Part shown: positions 9,013-17,027 of the stretch, in pieces | Layout: each line of letters starts with the position of its first letter | How positions within the stretch are numbered: the first letter of the stretch is position 1 | NCBI RefSeq assembly: GCF_945901735.1 | Contig: NZ_CAMDLM010000012.1 | Span: 1-64,000 of the forward strand | Direction: 5' to 3' | Length of the DNA stretch: 64,000 nt | DNA from: Limnohabitans sp. Rim8 | GTDB taxonomy: Bacteria; Pseudomonadota; Gammaproteobacteria; Burkholderiales; Burkholderiaceae_C | Notes under the pieces: model-generated | Seen by the model: the letters and a program-made list of their open reading frames with translations, nothing else | What the model was told of the DNA's origin: nothing | Databases searched by the model: none | Position numbers and translations under genes: made by a program

Positions 9013-10527
9013 ATGGAACTCAAACGCATCCTCGCTCGCGACAGTCGCTCTGCCAACGAAAAGGCCATCCAGTTGTATGGATCGGACGTGTTGATCATCT
9101 CCACCCAGCGCCTGGACAATCAAACCGAATTGATCGTGGCAGTGGACCTGGATGACAAGCCCGCGCCAGAAGTGTCCGCGCCGGCTGTTGCTCAGGCGAA
9201 CGGCCAAGACGGAGCGGCGGCGCCTACGGTGCCGTTTTCCAAGTTGTTCCAAAGCGCCAGTTCTTTGGCGCCTTTGTTACCCGAGGCGTTCTTGCCTGAT
9301 CTGGGTCAGCCGCTGCCAGCGGCAGTGGCCGCGCCAACCGTCGTGGTGTCAGCCCCGGCGGTGAAAGAGGTGGAGGCACTGGCCGAGCAATTGCGCCATG
9401 AGGGCCAACGCAGCCAGGAAATCGTGGAAATGCTGCGCCTGGAAATGGCAGCGTTGCGCAAGGACTTTAGCCTGTCGCGACAGATGATGCCTTGGCAAGA
9501 TGGCCTGCGTTTGTCACCCGCCATCCAGCAACTGTCTTTGGCCATGAGCGAAGTGGGCGTGCCTGCGGGTCTGCGTGCTTTGCTGACCGACAGCATCCAG
9601 GAGCTGGAAAGTGTTCAGGAAGCCTGGCCCGTGATGCAGAGTTTGTTGGTCAGTGCTTTGAAACGTCCGGCCATGGCGCCGCCCGAGTCGGGTGTGCACG
9701 CGCTTTGCGGTCCTTCGGGTTCGGGCAAAACCTCCATGGTGGGACGCCTGGCTTATGCCGCAGCCCAAGTCCATGGGGTCGATCAACAGGTCATGGTCAG
9801 TTTTGCCGATCAGCGCCCTGGTTCCTGGGCCCAGATGCAGTTGTTGGCTGCACAGTCGGGTGTGGCTTGCATGCGCGCCGCCAACTCGGACATGTTGCGC
9901 ATTTTGTTGCAGGAGCTGGAAGGTAAAACGGTATGGATTGACACGTGCGGGACCGATTTCTGTGCCCAAGCCGAGTTGCTGCAGGCCGAGCATCCCAAGG
10001 TCTTGCGTCATGCCGTGTTGCCGGTTGATGCTACAGTGACCAGTGTGCAAAAAATTCTCCAAAATTCTGCTGTGAGCTGGTCCTCCTTGATGTTGAGCAA
10101 GGTGGACGAAGCCGCTTATCCTTGGGCGCTGATCAAGGGCTTGAGCGAGCAGCCCTTGGGAGTTTCCTGTGTGGCGGGTTCCAGCCGCATTGATCACGCG
10201 GCAGCGCCTTTTGAGGCGTCACGTTTGGTGCAATTGGCGCTGAGCCCTTTGGTACAGCATTTGCCACTGGCGTCCGTTGCGCAAACCGCGATGCCTGCGC
10301 CTACAGTGGCGCTTGCGCCGACCCCTGCGCCTGTCCGCGTGTCCCGGGCCAAAAAGCCACCGGCTGCCAAAGCGCCTAAAACCCTCACCAAGGCTGCGAA
10401 GTTGCGTGGCAATAACCCGGTGGATGAAGACATCGTGATCCCGACTTTCATGAGCTGCTTGCCCACGCCCCCCTTGCGCCGACCCTCCGCCAAAGCATCT
10501 TCCACCTCGAAAGTTGCGCATGGATAA
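9013..10527 (+). CDS. flhF: Flagellar SRP-type GTPase FlhF
   Basis: FlhF is an SRP54/FtsY-like GTPase that sets flagellar pole placement. The 504-residue protein starts with the FlhF basic N-terminus, then has a long Ala/Pro-rich linker. The NG domain carries P-loop GPSGSGKT (near residue 234), a G3-like DTCGTD in place of the usual DTAG, and a G4-like SKVDE. A basic Pro/Lys tail follows. The stop overlaps the flhG start by 8 bp. With flhG it implies polar flagellation. Confidence 0.94.
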   Translation: MELKRILARDSRSANEKAIQLYGSDVLIISTQRLDNQTELIVAVDLDDKPAPEVSAPAVAQANGQDGAAAPTVPFSKLFQSASSLAPLLPEAFLPDLGQPLPAAVAAPTVVVSAPAVKEVEALAEQLRHEGQRSQEIVEMLRLEMAALRKDFSLSRQMMPWQDGLRLSPAIQQLSLAMSEVGVPAGLRALLTDSIQELESVQEAWPVMQSLLVSALKRPAMAPPESGVHALCGPSGSGKTSMVGRLAYAAAQVHGVDQQVMVSFADQRPGSWAQMQLLAAQSGVACMRAANSDMLRILLQELEGKTVWIDTCGTDFCAQAELLQAEHPKVLRHAVLPVDATVTSVQKILQNSAVSWSSLMLSKVDEAAYPWALIKGLSEQPLGVSCVAGSSRIDHAAAPFEASRLVQLALSPLVQHLPLASVAQTAMPAPTVALAPTPAPVRVSRAKKPPAAKAPKTLTKAAKLRGNNPVDEDIVIPTFMSCLPTPPLRRPSAKASSTSKVAHG

Positions 10528-11344
10528 GCCTAATTTTCCTCAGGTCATTGGTGTGGCCAGCGGTAAGGGGGGGGCTGGCAAAACCACGGTGTCCATCAAT
10601 TTGGCGGTGGCCTTGGCCATGCGTGGCCACAAGGTCATGCTGCTGGACGCCGACCTGGGCATGGCCAACGCCCAAATTGCCTTGGGTGCTTTTGCCCCTT
10701 TCAATATCAGCCATGTGCTGAACGGCGAAAAAACCTTGGATGAAGTGCTGGTGACCACCAAGCAGGGCATTCGCTTGGTGCCGGGTGCTTCGGGCTTGCG
10801 TGACATTGCAGCGCTGAATACCTCGCAAATTGCCAGCATGGTTCGCGCCTTTGACACCCTGCAAGAGCCAGTGGATTACCTGGTGGTGGATGTGGCGGCG
10901 GGCATTGCCCCGGCCGTTCTCGACTTCATGGCCGCTTGCCAGCGCCGTTTTGTTGTTGTGTGTGACCAGCCGGCGTCCATTGCCGATGCTTACGGCTTGA
11001 TCAAGGTCATGGCCACCGAGCAGTCGCTGGATGAGATTTACCTGATCCCGAACATGGTGGGCAGTGCTCACGAAGGAAGGCAATTGCACCGCCGCCTGAA
11101 CGATGTGTGCAACCGTTTCCTGGGGGTTTCGGTCAGGTTTTTGCAATCCATTGAAGCCGATGAGTTGGTCTTGCAGTCCTTGCGCAAATACCAGTCGGTG
11201 CTTGAATTTGCCCCTGGCAGCGCCGCAGCGCGCGATTTTCGGGCTTTGGCCGAGGCCATCGATCAGCTGCCGCCTGTGGACGGGCCGTCGGGACGTCTGC
11301 AGTTTTTCGCCGAGCGCATGTTGCGCGTCTCTGCGCTGAGGTGA
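10520..11344 (+). CDS. flhG: MinD-like flagellar number regulator FlhG (FleN)
   Basis: FlhG/FleN is a MinD/ParA-type ATPase that limits flagellar number and in several polar flagellates antagonises the sigma-54 activator FleQ/FlrA. The 274-residue protein has the deviant Walker A SGKGGAGKTT near the N-terminus, the LLDADLGMANAQIALG Walker A' region and a D-rich switch (VDYLVVDVAAGI). The ATG at 10520 overlaps flhF; its TGA overlaps the fliA GTG (GTGA). Confidence 0.93.
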   Translation: MDKPNFPQVIGVASGKGGAGKTTVSINLAVALAMRGHKVMLLDADLGMANAQIALGAFAPFNISHVLNGEKTLDEVLVTTKQGIRLVPGASGLRDIAALNTSQIASMVRAFDTLQEPVDYLVVDVAAGIAPAVLDFMAACQRRFVVVCDQPASIADAYGLIKVMATEQSLDEIYLIPNMVGSAHEGRQLHRRLNDVCNRFLGVSVRFLQSIEADELVLQSLRKYQSVLEFAPGSAAARDFRALAEAIDQLPPVDGPSGRLQFFAERMLRVSALR

Positions 11345-12060
11345 TCAACGTGTCCAACTCCATATCCCTTTACGAACAGGTGGATAACCGCCATGAGTCA
11401 TTGATCATCGCGCACATGCCGATGGTCAAGCGTGTGGCCATTCACCTCAAAGCCCGTGTTCCCCCTTTCATGGAACTCGACGAGCTGATCCAGGTGGGGA
11501 TGGTCGGGCTGATCGAGGCGGCTCGTTCGTTCGATCCGACCAAAGGGTTTGAGTTTGAGCACTTTGCGTTGAGCCGCGTTCGTGGGGCCATCCTGGACGA
11601 GGTGCGCAGACAGTCCTTTTTGCCCCGCTCGGCTGTGGCTTTCAATAAAAGTGAAAACGAGGCGGTGCATGTGTTGGCCGCCGAGCTGGGCCGAGCGCCC
11701 ACCCAGTCCGAGCTGGCCTTGTTCATGGGCAAGGAACTCGACGAGTTCCAACGTGAGCGTGGCCAGGCCAAGCGTTTTGAGACCTATTCCATGGAAGTGG
11801 TCACCGAAGAGGTGATGAGCATGCCGGGGGACAGCGCCATGCAGCCTGAGGTCATGGTGGAGGAGGCCGAATTCATGGATGCCGTGGTGCAGGCCATCGA
11901 CGATTTGCCCGAGCGCGAGAAGCTGGTGATGAATCTCTACTATGTGGAAGAGTTGAACCTGAAAGAGATTGGTGAAGTGCTGGGCGTCAGTGAGTCAAGG
12001 GTAAGTCAGATTTTGTCCACGGTGGTCAAAAAACTGCGGCTGACGCTGCAAGTTGGATGA
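11341..12060 (+). CDS. fliA: Flagellar sigma-28 factor FliA
   Basis: FliA directs transcription of late flagellar genes. The 239 residues show region 2 (AHMPMVKRVAIHL, DLIQVGMVGLIEAA-type), region 3 and region 4 (LVMNLYYVEELNLKEIGEVLGVSESRVSQI). The GTG at 11341 overlaps the flhG stop by 4 bp, so translation is probably coupled; a second GTG three codons later is possible. A sigma-28-like site lies upstream of fliS in this window, a plausible target. Confidence 0.95.
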   Translation: MINVSNSISLYEQVDNRHESLIIAHMPMVKRVAIHLKARVPPFMELDELIQVGMVGLIEAARSFDPTKGFEFEHFALSRVRGAILDEVRRQSFLPRSAVAFNKSENEAVHVLAAELGRAPTQSELALFMGKELDEFQRERGQAKRFETYSMEVVTEEVMSMPGDSAMQPEVMVEEAEFMDAVVQAIDDLPEREKLVMNLYYVEELNLKEIGEVLGVSESRVSQILSTVVKKLRLTLQVG

Positions 12061-12084
12061 TGAAATGATAAAATTAACAGCACT

Positions 12085-12615
12085 ATGGCATCCCTGTTTT
12101 CACTCTTTACGCCCAAAGATCCTGACGAAGAAATGAGGAAGGCGGAAGCGCTTTTCGAAAAAATCATCGCTTCAAAATCGGATTCTCGAGAAAGTAGGAG
12201 CTTGCGATTGCGCATGGGGATGCTCTGTCGTGCGCACCTGGACAAATCGTTTGTTGCGGGCGCGGAACAGATGGCCTCTTGGCAGGAGTTGGCGGCTTTG
12301 GCAATCGCCAAAGGAAATGAGAAGCCGCCGCCGCCCGAGCCCTCGGTTTTTCAAAAAATCAAGGCAGGTGATAACGAAATGTACGTTTATCTGCCTGAAG
12401 ACTATGCCCATGAAGCGTTTTTTCTGGGCGGGCGCTATCAACGGGCTGAAATTACTGCGCTCAAGGCCATAGAGACCGTGCAAGGCTTGGCCAATCAACT
12501 GTGCTACTACGAGTTGAAACTGCCAGAGCCTTTCCAGGTCTTGCAGTTTTTGCGGGACGAATTGGCCCAGTCACCAGACAATGGGCCCCCCTCCCCGGAT
12601 GCCCTGAAGCCTTGA
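12085..12615 (+). CDS. Unrecognised soluble protein in flagellar cluster
   Basis: I do not recognise this 176-residue protein. It has no signal peptide or membrane helix and is charged, with a helical N-terminal region (EEMRKAEALFEKIIASKSDS) and a C-terminal Pro-rich tail. It starts 24 bp after fliA and is followed 24 bp later by another unknown gene, so it probably belongs to the flhA-fliA transcript or to one downstream of it. A motility role is inferred from position only. Confidence 0.8.
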   Translation: MASLFSLFTPKDPDEEMRKAEALFEKIIASKSDSRESRSLRLRMGMLCRAHLDKSFVAGAEQMASWQELAALAIAKGNEKPPPPEPSVFQKIKAGDNEMYVYLPEDYAHEAFFLGGRYQRAEITALKAIETVQGLANQLCYYELKLPEPFQVLQFLRDELAQSPDNGPPSPDALKP

Positions 12616-12639
12616 CGCACGGACTTGGAGTGAACACTT

Positions 12640-13239
12640 ATGGACGCTTTTGTGTCTGCTTTTTCAGCCATGGGTATTTTGGTGCTTTTGGTGTGCGTCA
12701 TTTACCTGCTTGACCGAGTCAATAACCTTGAGAAACAAACCCGTCAATTTGGCGAATCCCTTAAACCTCAAAAAGTGGTGGTTCCCGCTGGGCCTTTTGC
12801 TGGCTTGAGTTCGAAAAAGCTCTGGGATGCGATGACAGGGCGGGTCCCCGAGGGGGTAGACCCTGATGAGGTCGAAGAGGCGCGGCCCCACTATGAGACG
12901 GTTTTGCACAAGCACGTGGACGCGATCTTCCAAGAGGGTGTCAAGGATGGTCAGCGTGGCATGTTGGGTGAACCCAAAAACACCAAATTGATCAACACCT
13001 CCCGCGGCCCTGTGGAGTCGTGGTTGCCCTTGGCACAGGTCAATACCCTTTACAAGTGTGGTCTGGACAGTGCCCAGCTGCCGTCAGATCAACTGGATGC
13101 GGTGCGAGCGGCCCTGGATGAAGCGGGCCTAACCCTTTACAGCAAAGCGATGGTGAACTTGGCCCAGCCGCTGTCCGCCAGCTTGATGCCTCTGCCGGTT
13201 GCCGAGTTGCCGGTTTTGGCGCCTCCTGCGGCTCCTTGA
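12640..13239 (+). CDS. Unrecognised single-pass membrane protein in flagellar cluster
   Basis: This 199-residue protein starts with a membrane helix (about residues 6-25) followed by a short coiled segment (LDRVNNLEKQTRQFGESL). A cytoplasmic or periplasmic domain and a Pro/Ala-rich tail follow. I cannot assign a family. Its place between fliA and fliS and the tight 24-bp spacing to the preceding unknown gene suggest the two act together. Confidence 0.8.
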   Translation: MDAFVSAFSAMGILVLLVCVIYLLDRVNNLEKQTRQFGESLKPQKVVVPAGPFAGLSSKKLWDAMTGRVPEGVDPDEVEEARPHYETVLHKHVDAIFQEGVKDGQRGMLGEPKNTKLINTSRGPVESWLPLAQVNTLYKCGLDSAQLPSDQLDAVRAALDEAGLTLYSKAMVNLAQPLSASLMPLPVAELPVLAPPAAP

Positions 13240-13269
13240 TTTTTTTCTGCCTCGTTGCGCTTTGGGGGC

Positions 13270-13296
13270 TCAAGTTTCCCCCAGCCTTTCCGATAC
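13270..13296 (+). promoter_or_regulatory. Sigma-28 (FliA)-type promoter of fliS
   Basis: TCAAGTTT at 13270-13277, an 11-base spacer, then TCCGATAC at 13289-13296. This matches the enteric FliA consensus TAAAGTTT-N11-GCCGATAA at 7 of 8 and 6 of 8 positions with exact spacing. It lies 34 bases upstream of the fliS ATG, on the same strand. Confidence 0.7.
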
Positions 13297-13330
13297 TGTT
13301 TGTACAAGCAGTTGATAAAAGGTTTTCACC

Positions 13331-13753
13331 ATGCGTTCATATTCAAGGTTGGCTCAAAGTTACGGTTCGGTACAAGTGGTCACAGGCGTTGCCACAGCGG
13401 ACAATGTCCAACTGATCCAGATGCTGTTTGACGGTCTGGCCGAGAGTCTGGCTTCGGCCAAGGGCCACATCCAAAACAACGCGATTGAAGAAAAGTCCAA
13501 AGCCTTGTCACGCGCCGGCCGCATTGTGGTGGGTTTGCAGGGGGCGCTGGATTTCGAGCGTGGTGGCGAGTTGGCTCAAAACCTCAACGAGTTGTATGCC
13601 TATGTGACCCGCCGCTTGTTTCATGTCAATGCTTACAACGATTTGACAGCGCTCGAAGAAGTTCAAAGCCTCATCAAGGACATCACAGAGGCCTGGAAGT
13701 CACTGCCCAGCCTGCTGGGCCAGAATCAGCCAGCTTTGCGCTACACCACTTGA
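13331..13753 (+). CDS. fliS: Flagellin export chaperone FliS
   Basis: FliS binds the C-terminus of flagellin in the cytosol and prevents premature polymerisation. The 140 residues fit the family, with the family segment LIQMLFDGLAESLASAKGHI and a C-terminal four-helix-bundle pattern (LNELYAYVTRRLFHVNAYND). fliS usually sits beside fliD and fliC; here neither is adjacent and tRNA genes follow instead. A sigma-28-like promoter directly upstream fits a late flagellar gene. Confidence 0.93.
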   Translation: MRSYSRLAQSYGSVQVVTGVATADNVQLIQMLFDGLAESLASAKGHIQNNAIEEKSKALSRAGRIVVGLQGALDFERGGELAQNLNELYAYVTRRLFHVNAYNDLTALEEVQSLIKDITEAWKSLPSLLGQNQPALRYTT

Positions 13754-13839
13754 AGTGTTGCGCCCTCCTGAAGCAGCCTCTTGATGGGGCAAGAGTTCTA
13801 TCTTGACGAAGCTCTGGCTTTCGCAGGGTTGGGGGGGAG

Positions 13840-13916
13840 TGGTCTGCCCGACAGGGATCGAACCTGTGACCCACAGCTTAGAAGGCTGTTGCTCTATCCA
13901 ACTGAGCTACGGGCAG
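13840..13916 (-). tRNA. tRNA-Arg (anticodon TCT)
   Basis: A complete cloverleaf on the minus strand: acceptor CTGCCCG pairs with CGGGCAG, the anticodon loop is CTTCTAA, and the T-loop is TTCGATC. The 3' CCA is encoded. Confidence 0.95.
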
Positions 13917-13965
13917 AAAAAATACGCAGCATGAACACTGAAAAATAAACACCCAGCATAAACAC

Positions 13966-13988
13966 AAAAGGCCCTTGATGGGCCTTTG
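13966..13988 (-). terminator. Rho-independent terminator after tRNA-Pro
   Basis: On the minus strand AAAGGCCC-ATCA-GGGCCTTTT forms an 8-bp stem followed by a short T-run. It lies between the two leftward tRNA genes, downstream of tRNA-Pro. Confidence 0.65.
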
Positions 13989-14035
13989 TTGTTGAATTCA
14001 ATAGGGTCAATGCGCGGGTTGGGCATGCATTGAAA

Positions 14036-14112
14036 TGGTCGGAGCGGCGGGATTCGAACTCGCGACCCTCTGCTCCCAAAGCAGATGCGCTACCAGGCTG
14101 CGCTACGCTCCG
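14036..14112 (-). tRNA. tRNA-Pro (anticodon TGG)
   Basis: Acceptor CGGAGCG pairs with CGCTCCG, the anticodon loop is TTTGGGA and the T-loop is TTCGAAT. CCA is encoded. 77 bases on the minus strand. Confidence 0.95.
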
Positions 14113-14174
14113 ACTGGTCAGTATTCTAACCCCCAAAAGAGGGTGGATCAGAGACGTTGGTCAAAAAAATCTGA

Positions 14175-15263
14175 TTAGTTTTTGGCGCCATGCGCCAATG
14201 CGCGTTCGCGGCTGGCGGCCAGCGTCTGGGCGTCTGGTGCTGACAAGTCCCAAGCTTGCATGTGGTCCAGGCTGATGTCGGCCAGGGCATCAATCCACTG
14301 CGCGTGGTTGTTCAGGCAGGGGATGTAGCTGAAGCTTTCGCCCCCCGCATGAAGATAAGCTTCTTTCGCTTCTTGCTGGATTTCTTCCAGTGTCTCCAGG
14401 CAGTCGCCTGTGAAGCCGGGGCAGATCACATCCACCTTTTTCAGGCCTTGCTGTGCCATCACCACCAGCGTGGGTTCGGTGTAAGGCTCCAGCCATTTGG
14501 CCTTGCCAAAGCGCGATTGGAAGGTGAGTTTGTATTGGTCTTTGGACAGGCCCAGCGCCTCGGCCAGCAGGCGGCCGGTCTTCATGCATTCGCAGTGATA
14601 AGGGTCACCCAGGTGCAAGGTGCGCTCGGGCACGCCGTGAAAGCTCATGACCAACTTCTCGGCCTGGCCGTGGATGGCCCAATGTTCACGAACTGTTTGC
14701 GCCAGCGCGGCGATGTAGCGCGGGTCATCGTGGTAGTGGTTGACAAAGCGCATCTCGGGGATGAGCCGGGTTTTGAGGCCCCAGCGGTAGACCGCATCAA
14801 ACACGCTGGCGGTGGTGGTGCCGCTGTACTGTGGGTAAGCCGGCACGATCAGCACACGCTGGACGCCCTCGGCTTTGAGGTCATCGAGCTGTGAGGGGAT
14901 GGACGGCTGGCCGTAGGTCATGGCGTAACGAACGGTGACGCTGTGGCCGCGCTCTTGCAGGGCCGTGCCGAGCGATTGGGCCTGCTTTTCAGTGAAAACT
15001 TTGAGCGGTGAACCATCTTTGGTCCAGATGCTGGCGTATTTAGCGGCCGATTTTTTGGGGCGCACGCGCAAGATGATGCCGTGCAAGATCAGCCACCAAA
15101 TGGGTTTGGGGATTTCGACCACGCGACTGTCACCCAAAAACTGGGCCAAATAGGTGCGCAGGGCAGGGGCTGTGGGCGCGCTGGGGGTGCCCAAGTTGCA
15201 ATACAGCACCGCTGTGCGGGCGGCCTGACCATGCTGGAAGGAGGGTTCTTTTTGGAATGCCAT
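14175..15263 (-). CDS. hemH: Ferrochelatase
   Basis: HemH inserts ferrous iron into protoporphyrin IX, the last step of protoheme synthesis. The 362-residue protein carries the family markers: N-terminal LYCNLGTPSAPTAPALRTYL, FLGDSRVVEIPKPIWW, the catalytic-histidine segment SFHGVPERT and the C-terminal CPGFTGDCLETLEEI. Its start codon lies 19 bp from the start of a divergent HAD hydrolase. Confidence 0.96.
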   Translation of the reverse strand: MAFQKEPSFQHGQAARTAVLYCNLGTPSAPTAPALRTYLAQFLGDSRVVEIPKPIWWLILHGIILRVRPKKSAAKYASIWTKDGSPLKVFTEKQAQSLGTALQERGHSVTVRYAMTYGQPSIPSQLDDLKAEGVQRVLIVPAYPQYSGTTTASVFDAVYRWGLKTRLIPEMRFVNHYHDDPRYIAALAQTVREHWAIHGQAEKLVMSFHGVPERTLHLGDPYHCECMKTGRLLAEALGLSKDQYKLTFQSRFGKAKWLEPYTEPTLVVMAQQGLKKVDVICPGFTGDCLETLEEIQQEAKEAYLHAGGESFSYIPCLNNHAQWIDALADISLDHMQAWDLSAPDAQTLAASRERALAHGAKN

Positions 15264-15282
15264 GCGTTATTCTCCCACCACC

Positions 15283-15990
15283 ATGATTGACATTTCTAAA
15301 ATCAAAGCCATTTCCCTCGATTTGGACGACACCTTGTGGCCAGTTTGGCCCACGATTGGACGTGCGGAGGCTTTGTTGACGGCATGGTTGACCGCGCATG
15401 CCCCCAGCACTGCGGCGCTGTCGGCCGATGTCGAGCTCAAAAAAGCCGTGCGGGCCGAAATCAACGCCCGCCATGCCGATCGGGCGCATGACCTGTCGTT
15501 TTTGCGTCTGCAGTCGATACGCGCTTTGTTGCAGCACGCCGGTGACCCGGTGCACTTGGCTGAGGCCGCTTTTGAGGTGTTTTTTGCCGAGCGCCAGCGG
15601 GTGGACCTGTTTGACGACGCCTTGCCCGCACTCTGTTTTTGGAGCGCCAAGTACCCGATCGTTGCGCTGTCCAACGGCAATGCCGATGTCCACCGCGTGG
15701 GCATTGGCCAGCACTTTCACGCCAGCGTGAGCGCCCAGTCTTTGGGGGTGGCCAAGCCGGACTTGCGCATTTTCATGGCTGGCGCGGCAGCGGCGGGTGT
15801 GCAGCCCCATGAGGTGCTGCACATTGGCGACGACGCCCATGCCGACTGCGTGGGCGCTTTGGCTGCAGGCATGCAAGTGGCCTGGCTCAACCGCGAAGGC
15901 CACGACTGGACCCATGGCGAGACCCGTCCGCACCTGGTGGTGCGCGACTTGCACGCGCTGTGCGCCAGTTGGCCTGATTACGTGGCGTAG
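15283..15990 (+). CDS. HAD-superfamily (subfamily IA) hydrolase
   Basis: Predicted small-molecule phosphatase. The HAD motifs are visible: motif I SLDLDDTLW (DxDxT) near residue 13, motif II IVALSNGN, the motif III lysine near GVAKPDLRIF, and motif IV HIGDDAHAD. The cap is helical, as in subfamily IA. The ATG at 15283 (MIDISKIKAI) is chosen; the earlier in-frame start falls in the hemH start region. Substrate unknown. Confidence 0.88.
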   Translation: MIDISKIKAISLDLDDTLWPVWPTIGRAEALLTAWLTAHAPSTAALSADVELKKAVRAEINARHADRAHDLSFLRLQSIRALLQHAGDPVHLAEAAFEVFFAERQRVDLFDDALPALCFWSAKYPIVALSNGNADVHRVGIGQHFHASVSAQSLGVAKPDLRIFMAGAAAAGVQPHEVLHIGDDAHADCVGALAAGMQVAWLNREGHDWTHGETRPHLVVRDLHALCASWPDYVA

Positions 15991-16040
15991 GTCGGGCCTT
16001 TATGGTCCGACATGCCTTGTTTTCGCGCAGCGACATTTCA
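15987..16040 (+). repeat. Dispersed palindromic repeat, copy 1
   Basis: Begins GTAGGTCGGGCC and ends GCGACATTTCA. A near-identical 54-bp copy lies inverted at 37261-37314, and the first half recurs at 37210-37236. The first half has an internal GTCGG/CCGAC inverted repeat, so it can fold like a REP element. This copy overlaps the end of the HAD gene and the leader of the next. Confidence 0.75.
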
Positions 16041-16053
16041 TCAGGAGACAGAG

Positions 16054-16704
16054 ATGACTTTGAAAATTTACGGCATCAGCGCATCCCGCGCCGCACGGCC
16101 CTTGTGGGCCGCACTGGAACTGGGCGTGTCCTTTGAGCACATGGCCATGACCTACAAGGCGGGCGCTACACGCACGCCGGAGTTTTTGGCGCTCAACCCC
16201 AATGGCCACATTCCGGTGGTGGTGGACGAGCGGCCCGAAGGCAGCGTCACCGTGTGGGAAAGCATGTCCTGCGCCCTGTACATCGCCCGCGTGCATGGCC
16301 AGGCCGATGGCCAGTCGATCACCCCCGCTACGCCCCGCGAAGAGGCCGAGGCCTTGCGCTGGGGTTTCTGGACGGTGACCGAGCTGGAAAAAGACGCGCT
16401 CACCGTGCTGATGCACCGCATGGCCATGCCCGCCGACCAGCGCAAGCCCGAACTGGCCGAGCAAGCCGAAAACCGATTGAAGGTGCCGCTGGCCGTGCTG
16501 GAGGCGCATTTGCAAGCCCAGCACGCCCATGGCCAGGCGCATGTGGCGGCCGATCGTTTCACCGTGGCCGATGTGTGTGTGGCCAGCGTGGCCAACTGGA
16601 TTCGCCCGGCCCCGGGCTTGCTGGCACAATTTCCGGCGGTTTCGGGTTGGCTGCACGCGTGCATGGAGCGGGAGGCGCAAAAACGCGTGCGGGCGATGCC
16701 GTGA
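16054..16704 (+). CDS. Glutathione S-transferase-like protein
   Basis: A 216-residue protein with an N-terminal thioredoxin-fold GST domain: ISASRAARPLWAALELGV, the cis-Pro segment NPNGHIPVV, and WESMSCALYIA where the glutathione-contacting E-S pair normally lies. A helical C-terminal domain follows. The start ATG at 16054 has an AGGAGA site upstream. Substrate is unknown; conjugation, reduction or isomerisation are all possible for this family. Confidence 0.85.
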   Translation: MTLKIYGISASRAARPLWAALELGVSFEHMAMTYKAGATRTPEFLALNPNGHIPVVVDERPEGSVTVWESMSCALYIARVHGQADGQSITPATPREEAEALRWGFWTVTELEKDALTVLMHRMAMPADQRKPELAEQAENRLKVPLAVLEAHLQAQHAHGQAHVAADRFTVADVCVASVANWIRPAPGLLAQFPAVSGWLHACMEREAQKRVRAMP

Positions 16705-16749
16705 GGGTGAAGCCCGCTGATGTATGCGTTTCCCGAACGGGAAATTTAG

Positions 16750-16982
16750 CAAGCCATCACCCGTATTCGTTCATCACAGCAATTGGGCGATGCCATCCGC
16801 TTGGCCCGCAAGCAGCTTGCACTCACGCAGCCGCATTTGCCTTGGCTGCCGGGGTGGGGGTGCGCTTTGTGGTGGAGCTGGAGGCCGGCAAGCCCAAGGT
16901 GCGGCTGGTGCAGGTGCTGCGCGTCCTACACGCGCTGGGTGGCGAAATCCATATCCATGGCTGGCCAGAGGCTGGCGTTTGA
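16750..16982 (+). pseudogene. Eroded HipB/XRE-type antitoxin remnant
   Basis: Two reading frames together give a HipB-like helix-turn-helix protein. Frame 1 reads AITRIRSSQQLGDAIRLARK and QLALTQPHL from 16753. From about 16838 the frame shifts, giving ALAAGVGVRFVVELEAGKPK, then VRLVQVLRVLHALGGEIHIH up to the stop at 16980-16982. One base is missing near 16841, where TTGCC stands for an expected TTGGCC. No start codon remains: a TAG lies at 16747-16749 directly upstream. No hipA-like kinase is adjacent. Confidence 0.72.
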
Positions 16983-17027
16983 CGGTCTTGACAAGAGGTC
17001 TAGGGGCACGCCCTTTGCGGTGAGCAC

